A DNA stretch of 64,000 bases from NCBI RefSeq assembly GCF_048268305.1, contig NZ_JBLWVT010000006.1:62001-126000 (forward strand), given 5' to 3'. This document shows positions 44,791-52,709 of the stretch, piece after piece. Origin of the DNA: Pseudodonghicola sp048268305 (GTDB lineage Bacteria; Pseudomonadota; Alphaproteobacteria; Rhodobacterales; Rhodobacteraceae). Below the pieces are notes generated by a model, which was not told the DNA's origin, ran no database searches, and was given only the letters and a program-made list of their open reading frames with translations. How positions within the stretch are numbered: position 1 is the first letter of the stretch; each line of letters opens with the position of its first letter. The position numbers and the translations under genes were made by a program.

Positions 44791-45720
44791 CTACCGCTGC
44801 CCGCCGATCAGACCAAGGACCGAGGTCAGAAGCTGCGCCGCCGTGCGTGCCCCCTCGCCGTCCCGATCGCGCGCAGCCATGAACTCCACCATATCGAAGG
44901 AGACGATCCGCCCCCGCGCCGCCACCGCCCGGATCAGCCCCAGCGCCTGCGCATAGCTCAGCCCGCCGGCCGTCGGTGCGATCACCGCCGGCATGATCGA
45001 GGGGTCGAGCGCGTCGCAATCAAAGCAGATGGCCACACGCGCCCCCGCGGGGATCAGATCGGCCACCGCCTGCGGATCGCCGAACTGATGCGCCGGGACC
45101 AGGTGCACACCCCAGTCGCGCGCCGCCTGCAGATCGGTCATGCCGGCCGATCCGACCCCACGGGCACCGACCTGGATGATCCGCTCCACATGCGCCATCT
45201 CGCTGGCCCGTCGCATGGTCGAACTGAGACCCAAGGGCTCCCCCTCGACCGACTCGCGCCAGTCGATATGCGCGTCGATCTGCAGAATGGTCAAAGGCGC
45301 ATCACTATCGCCAAGCGCCTCGATCAGCGGGATCGGCAGAGAATCATCTCCCCCCAGCAGCACCGGCACCGCACCAGCCGCCAGAATCTGCCGCGTCGCG
45401 GCGGCGATGGCGGCCCGGTTGCCGGCGCCGTCAGCGGGATCGACCGCCAGATCGCCAGCATCAACCGCGCGCACGCTGGCAGGCAGCACCGGCCCCAGCA
45501 GGTCAAAATTCACCTTGCCCAGATTGCCGGAATAGGCCGCAGCCCCCGCCCGGATCGCCGCCGGCCCACCGGTGCAATAGGCGCCCACCGACGGGTAAGG
45601 CGTGGCGCAATCGGCGCCGAAGATCACGATATCGGCCTCGAGCGCCTCAAGATCGCCCGCCGGCAGCCCCAGAAACCGCGTGGCCTCGCCTCCGCCGAAC
45701 ATATCCGCCAAATCCGCCAT
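44791..45720 (-). CDS. Arginase/agmatinase-family ureohydrolase with altered metal motif
   Basis: 309 residues. The family blocks are VIFGADCATPYP, LLGGDDSLPIP, LQIDAHIDWR and CFDCDALDPS. Canonical agmatinases have GGDHS; here the metal-binding His is Asp (GGDDS), while DAHxD and DxDxxDP are kept. The substrate is unknown (agmatine or a guanidino acid are candidates). ATG 45720 follows GGGAGGGG; an in-frame start 33 bases earlier has none. Its position inside a fatty-acid gene cluster, same strand, is odd. Confidence 0.8.
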   Translation of the reverse strand: MADLADMFGGGEATRFLGLPAGDLEALEADIVIFGADCATPYPSVGAYCTGGPAAIRAGAAAYSGNLGKVNFDLLGPVLPASVRAVDAGDLAVDPADGAGNRAAIAAATRQILAAGAVPVLLGGDDSLPIPLIEALGDSDAPLTILQIDAHIDWRESVEGEPLGLSSTMRRASEMAHVERIIQVGARGVGSAGMTDLQAARDWGVHLVPAHQFGDPQAVADLIPAGARVAICFDCDALDPSIMPAVIAPTAGGLSYAQALGLIRAVAARGRIVSFDMVEFMAARDRDGEGARTAAQLLTSVLGLIGGQR

Positions 45721-45813
45721 GCCGTGCCCCTCCCTCATGGATCGCCCCAGCAAGATGCCAGCGCCGCCGGCCGGACAAAAGCCCCGACCGGTGAAAACCC
45801 CGTCGCAGCATAG

Positions 45814-45847
45814 AAAAAGGCGCCTTCCCGTCTGGGAAAGCGCCTTT
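45814..45847 (-). terminator. Intrinsic terminator of acpP
   Basis: A 14-base stem with one mismatch (AAAGGCGCCTTCCC against GGGAAAGCGCCTTT), GTCT loop, followed on the minus strand by TTTTTC. Confidence 0.8.
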
Positions 45848-45872
45848 CGAATTCCAGCGATCCGAGGTCAGA

Positions 45873-46106
45873 TCAGGAGGCTTCGGTGATGAATTTCACC
45901 GCGTCGCCGAAGGTCTGGATGGTCTCGGCCGCGTCATCCGGGATCTCGATGCCGAACTCTTCTTCGAAGGCCATCACCAGCTCAACGGTGTCGAGGCTGT
46001 CAGCGCCCAGATCGTCGATGAACGACGCATTCTCGGTCACTTTATCCTCTTCAACACCCAGATGCTCAACAACGATCTTCTTCACGCGATCTGCGACGTC
46101 GCTCAT
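45873..46106 (-). CDS. acpP: Acyl carrier protein
   Basis: 77 residues, acidic and helical. The phosphopantetheine serine is in GADSLDTVELVMAFEEEFG. It carries acyl chains for fatty-acid synthesis and, with the LuxI protein in this window, may supply acyl-ACP for homoserine lactones. It is flanked by its own terminator and a good promoter at 46265-46293, so it is likely transcribed strongly alone. Confidence 0.97.
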   Translation of the reverse strand: MSDVADRVKKIVVEHLGVEEDKVTENASFIDDLGADSLDTVELVMAFEEEFGIEIPDDAAETIQTFGDAVKFITEAS

Positions 46107-46264
46107 GTCTCTTCCTCATTCCATAGAGGCCTAAGGCCCCAGTTTCGCCCTTACCCGGTCGGGATGGCTCTCGGTTTATGCCCGGTCCGGGCGGCTCGAT
46201 CCCGGTGGCCCGGGATATGGACAGACGGCCCCACAGACATGGGCGCCGCCCCGAATATTCGCCG

Positions 46265-46293
46265 GCTATAGCATAGTCCGGCGCAGAGGCAAA
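46265..46293 (-). promoter_or_regulatory. Likely promoter of acpP
   Basis: On the minus strand: TTTGCC (46293-46288), 17 bases, TATAGC (46270-46265), about 160 bases before the acpP start. The gap also holds a hairpin ATCCCGG-tggc-CCGGGAT at 46199-46216 in the leader. Confidence 0.5.
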
Positions 46294-46322
46294 CGCTTTC
46301 GCACGCGGGCGAAAACCGCCCC

Positions 46323-47060
46323 TTAAAGCATGGCCATCCCGCCGTTCACATGCAAGGTCGCACCTGTCACATAAGCGGCCTCGGGACTGGCCAGGTAAAG
46401 AACCGCCGCCGCGATCTCCTCGGGCTGGCCCATCCGGCCCGCCGGGATCTGCGCGTCGATCTTGGCCTTCTGATCGTCGGTCAGCTTGTCGGTCATCGGC
46501 GTGGCGATAAAGCCCGGCGCCACCGCGTTGACGGTGATTCCCCGGCTGGCGACCTCATAGGCCAGAGATTTCGACATGCCGATCAGCCCAGCCTTGGCGG
46601 CGGCATAGTTGGCCTGCCCCGGGTTGCCGGTGGCGCCGACGATCGAGGAGATATTGATGATCCGCCCCCAACGCGCCTTCATCATGCCGCGCATCACGCC
46701 CTTGCTCAGCTTCATCGCCGCAGTCAGGTTGACGTCCAGCACCGATTGCCATTCGTCGTCCGACATCCGCATGAACAGGTTGTCGCGGGTGATCCCGGCA
46801 TTGTTGACCAGAATGTCGACGCTGCCCATCGCCTCGGCGGCGCGCTTCGGCAGCGCCTCGACCTCGGCCGGATCGCTCAGGTTGCAGGGCAGCACGACGG
46901 CGCGCTCGCCCAGCTCGGCGGCCAGCTCCTGCAGCGGCGCCTCGCGCGTGCCGGACAGCGCCACAGTGGCCCCCGCCGCATGCAGCGCCTTGGCGATCGC
47001 CCCGCCGATGCCGCCCGAAGCGCCGGTGACCAGCGCCGTCTTCCCCGTCAAATCGAACAT
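46323..47060 (-). CDS. fabG: 3-oxoacyl-[acyl-carrier-protein] reductase
   Basis: 245 residues. The Rossmann motif is TGASGGIGGAIAKAL, the NNAG block is VNNAGITRDNLFMRM, and the catalytic Ser-Tyr-Lys are in INISSIVG and NYAAAKAG. The C-terminus is YVTGATLHVNGGMAML. It reduces beta-ketoacyl-ACP with NADPH. ATG 47060 gives the family N-terminus MFDLTGKTALVTG; the longer open frame upstream is not coding. Confidence 0.97.
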   Translation of the reverse strand: MFDLTGKTALVTGASGGIGGAIAKALHAAGATVALSGTREAPLQELAAELGERAVVLPCNLSDPAEVEALPKRAAEAMGSVDILVNNAGITRDNLFMRMSDDEWQSVLDVNLTAAMKLSKGVMRGMMKARWGRIINISSIVGATGNPGQANYAAAKAGLIGMSKSLAYEVASRGITVNAVAPGFIATPMTDKLTDDQKAKIDAQIPAGRMGQPEEIAAAVLYLASPEAAYVTGATLHVNGGMAML

Positions 47061-47088
47061 CTCATCTCTCCCAGCCGCCCACGGCGGC

Positions 47089-47135
47089 GCAAAAGTTTTC
47101 AAAAACTTTTGCCAAGATTTTCGCGAAAATCTTGG
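47089..47135. repeat. Two stacked palindromes between fabD and fabG
   Basis: The first (47089-47112) has arms GCAAAAGTTTT and AAAACTTTTGC around CA. The second (47112-47135) is a perfect 24-base palindrome with half-site CCAAGATTTTCG. They share base 47112. They are AT-rich within GC-rich DNA and probably a mobile or repeated intergenic palindrome family; a second copy was not seen in this window. Confidence 0.7.
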
Positions 47136-47152
47136 CGCTTGATGGCAACCGC

Positions 47153-48091
47153 TCAGCCCAGGCTGTCGACCAGAGCCTTCACATCCTCGGGCGTGCCCAC
47201 CGCCTTGCAGGCGATCTCCCGGTCGATCTTGCGGATCATCCCCGACAGCGCCTTGCCGGCACCGATCTCCCAGGCCTCGGTCACCCCTTGCGCGGCCATA
47301 TAGAGCACGCTCTCGCGCCAGCGGACCGAACCGGTCACCTGCTCGACCAGCAGCGCCCGGATCAGATCGGGATCGCTCACCGCCTCGGCGCGGACATTGG
47401 CGATCAGCGGCACCGCCGGCGCCTTGATCTCGACCCCGGCCAGGGCCTCGGCCATCACGTCGGCGGCCGGCTGCATCAGCGCGCAATGGAACGGTGCGCT
47501 CACCGGCAGCATGATGGCGCGCTTGGCGCCCCTCTCCTTGGCGATGGCGGCGGCACGTTCCACCGCCGCCTTGGTGCCGGAAACGACGACCTGGGTGGGA
47601 TCGTTGTCATTGGCGGCCTGGCAGACCTCGCCCTGGGCGGCGTCCTCGGCCACGGCACGCACCGCCTCCAGATCAAGACCCAGGATCGCGGCCATCGCCC
47701 CCTCGCCCACCGGCACGGCGCTTTGCATCGCCTGGCCACGGGTGCGCAGCAGCCGCGCGGTATCGGCGACCGAAATCGCCCCCGCCGCCGCCAGCGCCGA
47801 ATATTCGCCCAGCGAATGGCCAGCCACAAAGGCAGCTGACGCGATCGTGATCCCCTCGGCCTCAAGCGCCCGCATCGCCGCCAGCGAGGTCGCCATCAGC
47901 GCCGGCTGGGCGTTCTGGGTCAGGGTCAGGGTGTCAATATCCCCCTCCCAGATCAGGCTGCTCAGGCTTTCGCCCAGGGCCTCGTCCACCTCGTCGAACA
48001 CGGCTTTCGCAGCCGGATAGGCGGCGGCCAGCGCCTGGCCCATGCCGATGGTTTGCGCCCCCTGTCCGGGGAAAACGAATGCACGGCTCAT
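47153..48091 (-). CDS. fabD: Malonyl CoA-acyl carrier protein transacylase
   Basis: 312 residues. The catalytic serine is in VAGHSLGEYSAL and the histidine in VSAPFHCALM; the N-terminus RAFVFPGQGAQTIGMGQAL is typical. It loads malonyl groups onto AcpP. ATG 48091 has AGGAGG upstream. First gene of the fab group, followed by fabG after 92 bp. Confidence 0.97.
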   Translation of the reverse strand: MSRAFVFPGQGAQTIGMGQALAAAYPAAKAVFDEVDEALGESLSSLIWEGDIDTLTLTQNAQPALMATSLAAMRALEAEGITIASAAFVAGHSLGEYSALAAAGAISVADTARLLRTRGQAMQSAVPVGEGAMAAILGLDLEAVRAVAEDAAQGEVCQAANDNDPTQVVVSGTKAAVERAAAIAKERGAKRAIMLPVSAPFHCALMQPAADVMAEALAGVEIKAPAVPLIANVRAEAVSDPDLIRALLVEQVTGSVRWRESVLYMAAQGVTEAWEIGAGKALSGMIRKIDREIACKAVGTPEDVKALVDSLG

Positions 48092-48231
48092 GCCGGTCCT
48101 CCTGACTAGTTTGCCGATCGAAATAGACTGCGCGCCCGCTCTGTGCAATGGCGCGCCCAGCCTGTGCCCTTGCGCGGCTTGTTAGAATCCCCGCACTCCC
48201 TACCCTGACGGCAAATTGCTAGGAGAGCTTT

Positions 48232-49455
48232 ATGACCCTCGCCAATACCACGCGCAGCTACGGCGCCGTGACCAAGACCTTCCACTGGCTGACCGCGCTG
48301 CTGATCTTCACGGTTCTGCCGCTGGGCTGGTTCGCCGCCGACCTGGCCGAGCAGGTGCGCGACCCCGCCGCTTCGGCCAGTGATGCCGAAATCGCCCGCG
48401 CGGCGCTGCTGTTCTCACTGCACAAGACCGTGGGCGTGACCATCTTCTTCGTGGCGCTCCTGCGCATCCTCTGGGCGCTGACCCAAAGGAAGCCGGGCCT
48501 CTTGAACGCCGAAAACCGGCTGGAGGCGACCGCGGCCGAGATCGCCCACTGGCTGCTCTACGGTTCTCTGGTGTTGGTGCCGCTGACCGGCTGGATCGAC
48601 CATGCCGCCACCACCGGATTTGCCCCGATCCTCTGGCCCTTCGGCCAATCGCTGCCCTTCGTGCCGAAAAGCACCACGGTCTCGGCCATCGCCGGCGGCG
48701 CGCATGTCATCCTGATGTGGGTGCTGGTCGGAGCCCTGGCGGCCCATATCGGCGGCGCGCTCAAGCACTTCGTCATCGACCGCGATTTCACCCTGCAACG
48801 GATGCTTCCTGGCTTCGGCGAAGGCCCGCAACCACCCGCCGGCAAGCATGGGGTGCTGCCGGCGCTTGTCGCCGTCGCCATCTGGATCGCAGCCCTTGGC
48901 GGCGGCGCGGCCACCGGCATGCTGACCCCGCCGGAGGGCGCGCCGCAGGCGGCCAGGCTGGCGGAGGTCGCCTCTGATTGGACCGTCGAGACCGGCAGCC
49001 TCGCCATCACCGTCCAGCAGATGGGCAAGCCGGTCGCCGGCAGCTTCTCCGACTGGACCGCGGCGATCACCTTCGACGACCCCAGCGCCCCCGGCCCGGC
49101 CGGCAAGGTCGACGTTCAGGTCGCCATCGGCTCGCTCACCCTCGGGTCGGTCACCACGCAAGCCTTGGGAGCAGATTTCTTCGACGCCGGGCAATTCCCG
49201 ACCGCAACCTTCGCCGGCCAGATCGAAAAGACCACCGATGGATACGTCGCCAAGGGGCCGCTGACCCTCAGGGGCGCGACCGTCGATATCGAGCTGCCCT
49301 TCACCCTGGCGCTCGACGGCGATACCGCCACGATGGAGGGTTCAACCACGCTCGACCGCATGGCCTTCGGTATCGGCACCAGCATGGCGAACGAAAGCTC
49401 CCTGGGCTTCAGCGTCAAAGTCGAGGTCAATCTGACCGCCACGCGCGGCCATTGA
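48232..49455 (+). CDS. Cytochrome b561 domain fused to a YceI domain
   Basis: 407 residues. The N-terminal half (about 1-190) is a four-helix cytochrome b561 (KTFHWLTALLIFTVLPLGWF, LFSLHKTVGVTIFFVALLRI, HVILMWVLVGALAAHIGGAL) with His residues for heme b. A further membrane segment (about 206-226) leads to a periplasmic YceI lipocalin-like domain (about 235-407; VETGSLAITVQQMGKPVAGS, DFFDAGQFPTATFAGQI). YceI proteins bind isoprenoids such as ubiquinone, so the fusion may pass electrons between quinone and heme; this is inference. A separate YceI gene is nearby, convergent. Confidence 0.9.
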   Translation: MTLANTTRSYGAVTKTFHWLTALLIFTVLPLGWFAADLAEQVRDPAASASDAEIARAALLFSLHKTVGVTIFFVALLRILWALTQRKPGLLNAENRLEATAAEIAHWLLYGSLVLVPLTGWIDHAATTGFAPILWPFGQSLPFVPKSTTVSAIAGGAHVILMWVLVGALAAHIGGALKHFVIDRDFTLQRMLPGFGEGPQPPAGKHGVLPALVAVAIWIAALGGGAATGMLTPPEGAPQAARLAEVASDWTVETGSLAITVQQMGKPVAGSFSDWTAAITFDDPSAPGPAGKVDVQVAIGSLTLGSVTTQALGADFFDAGQFPTATFAGQIEKTTDGYVAKGPLTLRGATVDIELPFTLALDGDTATMEGSTTLDRMAFGIGTSMANESSLGFSVKVEVNLTATRGH

Positions 49456-49570
49456 TCTCCACCGAGGCCGTCGCAGACAGCTGCGGCGGCCTTGGCGACA
49501 CCGCCCGCCGAGGCGGCGGATCACCTCGTAACTCCGGCCCCCGGTATAAACGCCCCCTTCGACCTGGAGG

Positions 49571-49619
49571 CAAATATCCCGGGGGAAACGGCCAAAGGCC
49601 GTTGGGGGCAGCGCCCCCT
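49571..49619. repeat. REP-like intergenic element, copy 2
   Basis: AAATATCCCGGGGG, an AACGGCC-aaa-GGCCGTT hairpin (49587-49603), then GGGGGC-agc-GCCCCC (49604-49618). It parallels copy 1 at 16168-16231. It lies in the 304-base stretch between two convergent genes, which otherwise holds only the YceI terminator. Confidence 0.5.
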
Positions 49620-49684
49620 CTCTCCGACGCGCGATGCGCTCCCTCCCTCAGCCCTTCTCCGCCCAGAGCGAGACCCCAAGACGG

Positions 49685-49718
49685 AAAAACCGCCGGCCCC
49701 TCCTCGGGGACCGGCGGT
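49685..49718 (-). terminator. Intrinsic terminator of the YceI gene
   Basis: ACCGCCGG-CCCC pairs with GGGG-a-CCGGCGGT (one bulge); on the minus strand TTTTT follows. Confidence 0.8.
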
Positions 49719-49759
49719 CTATCGCTTTAGACCTCTGCTCCGAAACGGATCAGGTCAGA

Positions 49760-50338
49760 TCAATTGTCGGCCTTCATCGCCTCGATCGAGATTTCGACAG
49801 TCACCTCGTCGCCGACATAGGGGGCGAACATGCCCAGGTTATAGTCGCTGCGGATCAGCGTGGTGGTGGCGCTGAAGCCGGCCCAGGGTTTGCCCGCCAT
49901 CGGATGGTCGCCGGCCTGGTTCAGCACCGCGTCCAGCACCACCGATTTGGTGACGCCATTCAGGGTCAGATCGCCGGTGATCAGCGCCTCTTTCTCGCCG
50001 GTCACTTCGATGCCGGTGGATTTGAAGGTGACGGTCTTGTCGTCGCTGGCGCCGAAGAAGTCGGCCGACATGAAATGTTCATAGCGCGGCTGCCAACCGG
50101 TGATCATCGAGCTGACCGGCATCGACACCTCGACGCTCGACTTCGCCGGATCTTCCTGATCGAACATGATTTCGCCCTCGAAGCCCCCGAACATGCCATA
50201 GCCGGTCGAGAAACCGAGGTGGTTGTAATGGAACACGATCTGGCTGTGCCCCGAGTCGAGAACGTATTTCTCCGGCGCCGCGAAAGCGGCGGTGGCGGCG
50301 ACGGTCGCGAAAGCGGCGGCCAGAAGGGTGGTTTTCAT
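49760..50338 (-). CDS. YceI family periplasmic protein
   Basis: 192 residues. A signal peptide (MKTTLLAAAFATVAATAAFA) is followed by a complete YceI domain: YVLDSGHSQIVFHYNHLGFS, FGGFEGEIMFDQEDPAKSSV, ITGDLTLNGVTKSVVLDAVL. It is a lipocalin-like carrier of isoprenoids. Its domain is paralogous to the C-terminal part of the neighbouring fusion protein. ATG 50338 gives the signal peptide directly; other in-frame ATGs lie 9 and 15 bases earlier. Confidence 0.92.
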   Translation of the reverse strand: MKTTLLAAAFATVAATAAFAAPEKYVLDSGHSQIVFHYNHLGFSTGYGMFGGFEGEIMFDQEDPAKSSVEVSMPVSSMITGWQPRYEHFMSADFFGASDDKTVTFKSTGIEVTGEKEALITGDLTLNGVTKSVVLDAVLNQAGDHPMAGKPWAGFSATTTLIRSDYNLGMFAPYVGDEVTVEISIEAMKADN

Positions 50339-50457
50339 CTTCAGCATCTCCATTGGATGGTGCGGTTGCGCATGGCCCCAAAATGACGCGCCGGCGCCGG
50401 CAAACAAGGCCGCAAAATCCAACAGGATCTGTGAGTTGGCGAACACTCGCCGAAAAT

Positions 50458-50967
50458 TCAGTTGCAAATGTTCACAAGTCGCGAAAGCTGTTCGCGCAGC
50501 GCGGCGCGCTGATCAGCGTCCTGCAGGCCCAGCCGCAGCAGCAACCGCCCCTCCATATCATAGAGCGCGACGCCGTGGCGCTGGAACTGCACCCGCCCGA
50601 GGCTTTCATAACTGCGCCGCAGCACCGTTCTGGGGCGCCCCTCGGCGCCGGGAGCCAGCACCCGAACCTCGCGCCGGATCGGATCGAAGCAGGCCCTGGG
50701 GCGCTGCACCCCGTCGGCGAGCGTCATCAGCGCGATGCCACTCAGCAGGAAGAACAACGAGACCCCCAGCTTCATCACCACCAGATCGGTATCGGTCTGG
50801 CTGCCCGGCAGGAACCACATCGCCGCAGCGGTCACCACCAGGAAACTGCCGAGGCCGCGAAGGAGAACCGCGCCAAGCCCGCGCCAATGCCAGACGGCGA
50901 CCACAAGCGCCCCGCCCCGCTGCGCCCGGCGCATGACCCCGCGTCCCGCGACTTTGATCTTCGACAT
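50458..50967 (-). CDS. Hypothetical protein with two membrane segments
   Basis: 169 residues. Basic N-terminus, a hydrophobic segment at about 34-54 (AVLLRGLGSFLVVTAAAMWF) and another at about 63-83 (VMKLGVSLFFLLSGIALMTL), then a cytoplasmic-type domain with RPRACFDPIRREVRVL and RRSYESLGRVQFQRHGVALY, which looks like a small PH-like beta domain. I do not recognise the family. It is on the same strand as the YceI gene, 119 bp upstream. Confidence 0.7.
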   Translation of the reverse strand: MSKIKVAGRGVMRRAQRGGALVVAVWHWRGLGAVLLRGLGSFLVVTAAAMWFLPGSQTDTDLVVMKLGVSLFFLLSGIALMTLADGVQRPRACFDPIRREVRVLAPGAEGRPRTVLRRSYESLGRVQFQRHGVALYDMEGRLLLRLGLQDADQRAALREQLSRLVNICN

Positions 50968-51141
50968 GACTGGTCCCTTTCCGGCACGTTCCTGACCACG
51001 ACGATGGGCGATCGGGCCGCCTCTGTGGTCTTGGGATCAGTCTGCGCCGAAAAGCGGCATTAATGCGGCACCCCCCGGGCATTCGCCGGGCAGCCGCAGC
51101 GAGCGCTGCAAATCATCCGGCGCCGGGCTTTCAAGCAAGGG

Positions 51142-51169
51142 TTGCCCAGGCGGTGAAATCCTGTATAGG
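51142..51169 (+). promoter_or_regulatory. Likely promoter of rpsF-rpsR-rplI
   Basis: TTGCCC, 16 bases, TATAGG, just before a structured leader. Together these fill the 309-base gap before rpsF; the part 50968-51141 shows nothing recognisable. Confidence 0.55.
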
Positions 51170-51238
51170 AGGCCATCCTTTCGCAAACTATCTAAACCGC
51201 GCAGTCTCTCGTGGCGGGGCCGCGAAAGGAGATGGCCT
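51170..51238 (+). promoter_or_regulatory. Structured mRNA leader of rpsF (S6:S18-type candidate)
   Basis: AGGCCAT + CCTTTCGC (51170-51184) pairs with GCGAAAGG + ATGGCCT (51222-51229 and 51232-51238), a 15-bp stem with one 2-base bulge. The enclosed loop contains CCG. It lies in the 5' leader, 38 bases before rpsF. S6:S18 complexes repress such operons in many bacteria by binding a CCG-containing leader structure; that this is the same element is inference. Confidence 0.6.
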
Positions 51239-51276
51239 CACCTATGAAATGCGCCTTGACAGAAACAGGAGTCTAC

Positions 51277-51630
51277 ATGCCCCTCTACGAGCATGTCATG
51301 ATCGCGCGTCAGGATCTTTCCAACGCGCAGGCTGAAGGTCTTATCGAACACTTCGGCGCCATTCTGGCTGATAACGGCGGCAAGATCGTCGACAGCGAGT
51401 ACTGGGGCGTCAAGACGATGGCCTACAAGATCAACAAGAACCGCAAGGGCCACTATGCCTTCCTGAAGACCGACGCGCCCGCCGCAGCGATTCAGGAAAT
51501 GGAACGCCTGATGCGTCTGCATGACGACGTGATGCGCGTCCTGACCATCAAGGTCGACGCCCACGAAGAAGGCCCCTCGGTTCAGATGCAGAAGCGCGAC
51601 GAGCGCGAACCGCGTCGCGAACGCCGCTGA
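51277..51630 (+). CDS. rpsF: 30S ribosomal protein S6
   Basis: 117 residues. MPLYEHVMIARQDLSNAQAE, SEYWGVKTMAYKINKNRKGH and the basic C-terminus (RDEREPRRERR) are typical. It binds S18 in the platform of the 30S subunit. ATG 51277 has AGGA 6 bases upstream; the frame is open earlier but not coding. First gene of rpsF-rpsR-rplI. Confidence 0.97.
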   Translation: MPLYEHVMIARQDLSNAQAEGLIEHFGAILADNGGKIVDSEYWGVKTMAYKINKNRKGHYAFLKTDAPAAAIQEMERLMRLHDDVMRVLTIKVDAHEEGPSVQMQKRDEREPRRERR

Positions 51631-51658
51631 TCAACGCCTGAAGAAAGGACGCTAAGAC

Positions 51659-51886
51659 ATGGCTGCTAAACCGTTTTTCCGCCGCCGCAAGGTCTGCCCC
51701 TTCTCGGGCGACAATGCACCCAAGATCGACTACAAGGACACCAAGCTGCTGCAGCGCTATATCAGCGAACGCGGCAAGATCGTGCCCTCGCGTATCACCG
51801 CCGTTTCGGCCAAGAAGCAGCGCGAACTGGCCCGTGCCATCAAGCGCGCCCGCTTCCTCGCCCTGCTGCCCTACGCCGTGAAGTAA
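51659..51886 (+). CDS. rpsR: 30S ribosomal protein S18
   Basis: 75 residues, strongly basic. [32 protein letters not shown] and [20 protein letters not shown] are the family blocks. It pairs with S6. It starts 28 bp after rpsF. Confidence 0.98.
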
Positions 51887-51898
51887 GGAGATAAGCAG

Positions 51899-52507
51899 AT
51901 GCAAGTTATCCTTCTGGAACGTGTGGCCAAGCTTGGTCAGATGGGCGATGTCGTCGACGTCAAGGCCGGCTACGCCCGCAACTACCTGCTGCCGCAACAC
52001 AAGGCGCTGACCGCTTCGCAAGCCAATATCGCGGCTTTCGAAACGCAGAAAGCCCAGCTTGAAGCGCGCAACCTGGAAACCAAGAAAGAAGCCGAGGCCC
52101 TGGCCGTGAAGCTCAACGGACAACAGTTCGTCGTGATTCGCTCCGCCTCCGACGGCGGCAACCTCTACGGTTCGGTCACCCCGCGTGACGCCGCAGACGT
52201 GGCCACCGCAGCCGGCTTCACCATCGACCGCAAGCAAGTGGTCATCCCGACCCCGATCAAGGAACTGGGCCTGCATGCCGTGCATGTCAGCCTGCACCCG
52301 GAAGTCGACGTCGTGATCACCGTCAACGTCGCCCGCTCGCCCGAAGAGGCCGAGCTGCAGGCGTCGGGCAAGTCGATCCAGGAACTGGCGGCCGAAGAAG
52401 AAGCGCAAGCTGAATTCGAGATCTCGGAACTGTTCGACGATCTCGGCGGTGCCGCTTCGGACGAGGACGAAGGCCCCGCTTCGGCGACGGAAAACAGCGC
52501 CTCCTGA
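51899..52507 (+). CDS. rplI: 50S ribosomal protein L9
   Basis: 202 residues. The N-terminal domain MQVILLERVAKLGQMGDVVD and GYARNYLLPQHKALTAS is diagnostic. It is longer than the 149-residue E. coli protein through an acidic C-terminal extension (ELAAEEEAQAEFEISELFDD), common in alphaproteobacteria. It starts 12 bp after rpsR. Confidence 0.97.
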   Translation: MQVILLERVAKLGQMGDVVDVKAGYARNYLLPQHKALTASQANIAAFETQKAQLEARNLETKKEAEALAVKLNGQQFVVIRSASDGGNLYGSVTPRDAADVATAAGFTIDRKQVVIPTPIKELGLHAVHVSLHPEVDVVITVNVARSPEEAELQASGKSIQELAAEEEAQAEFEISELFDDLGGAASDEDEGPASATENSAS

Positions 52508-52532
52508 TCCCACGGATCAACGCCAAGATATC

Positions 52533-52563
52533 GGGCCACGCGAGCGATCGCGTGGCCCTTTTC
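52533..52563 (+). terminator. Intrinsic terminator of the rpsF operon
   Basis: A perfect 10-bp stem (GGGCCACGCG with CGCGTGGCCC), six-base loop and TTTT. Confidence 0.9.
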
Positions 52564-52709
52564 ATTCCTCGTGTCCGGCGAAGGCGACCCACGAAATGGC
52601 ATTGTCCCAGCATTTCCTCGGCAATGTGCCGCCCATGACATATGGTTACCTTCTTGATGCCACGATTTCGCGCTATACTAATTTAAATTTCACCACTTCG
52701 GATGGCCTG

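Noticed and set aside
42279..44882. 867-codon plus-strand open frame opposite mltG and fabF
   Set aside because: Spans two genuine minus-strand genes with all catalytic motifs intact; no domain of its own.
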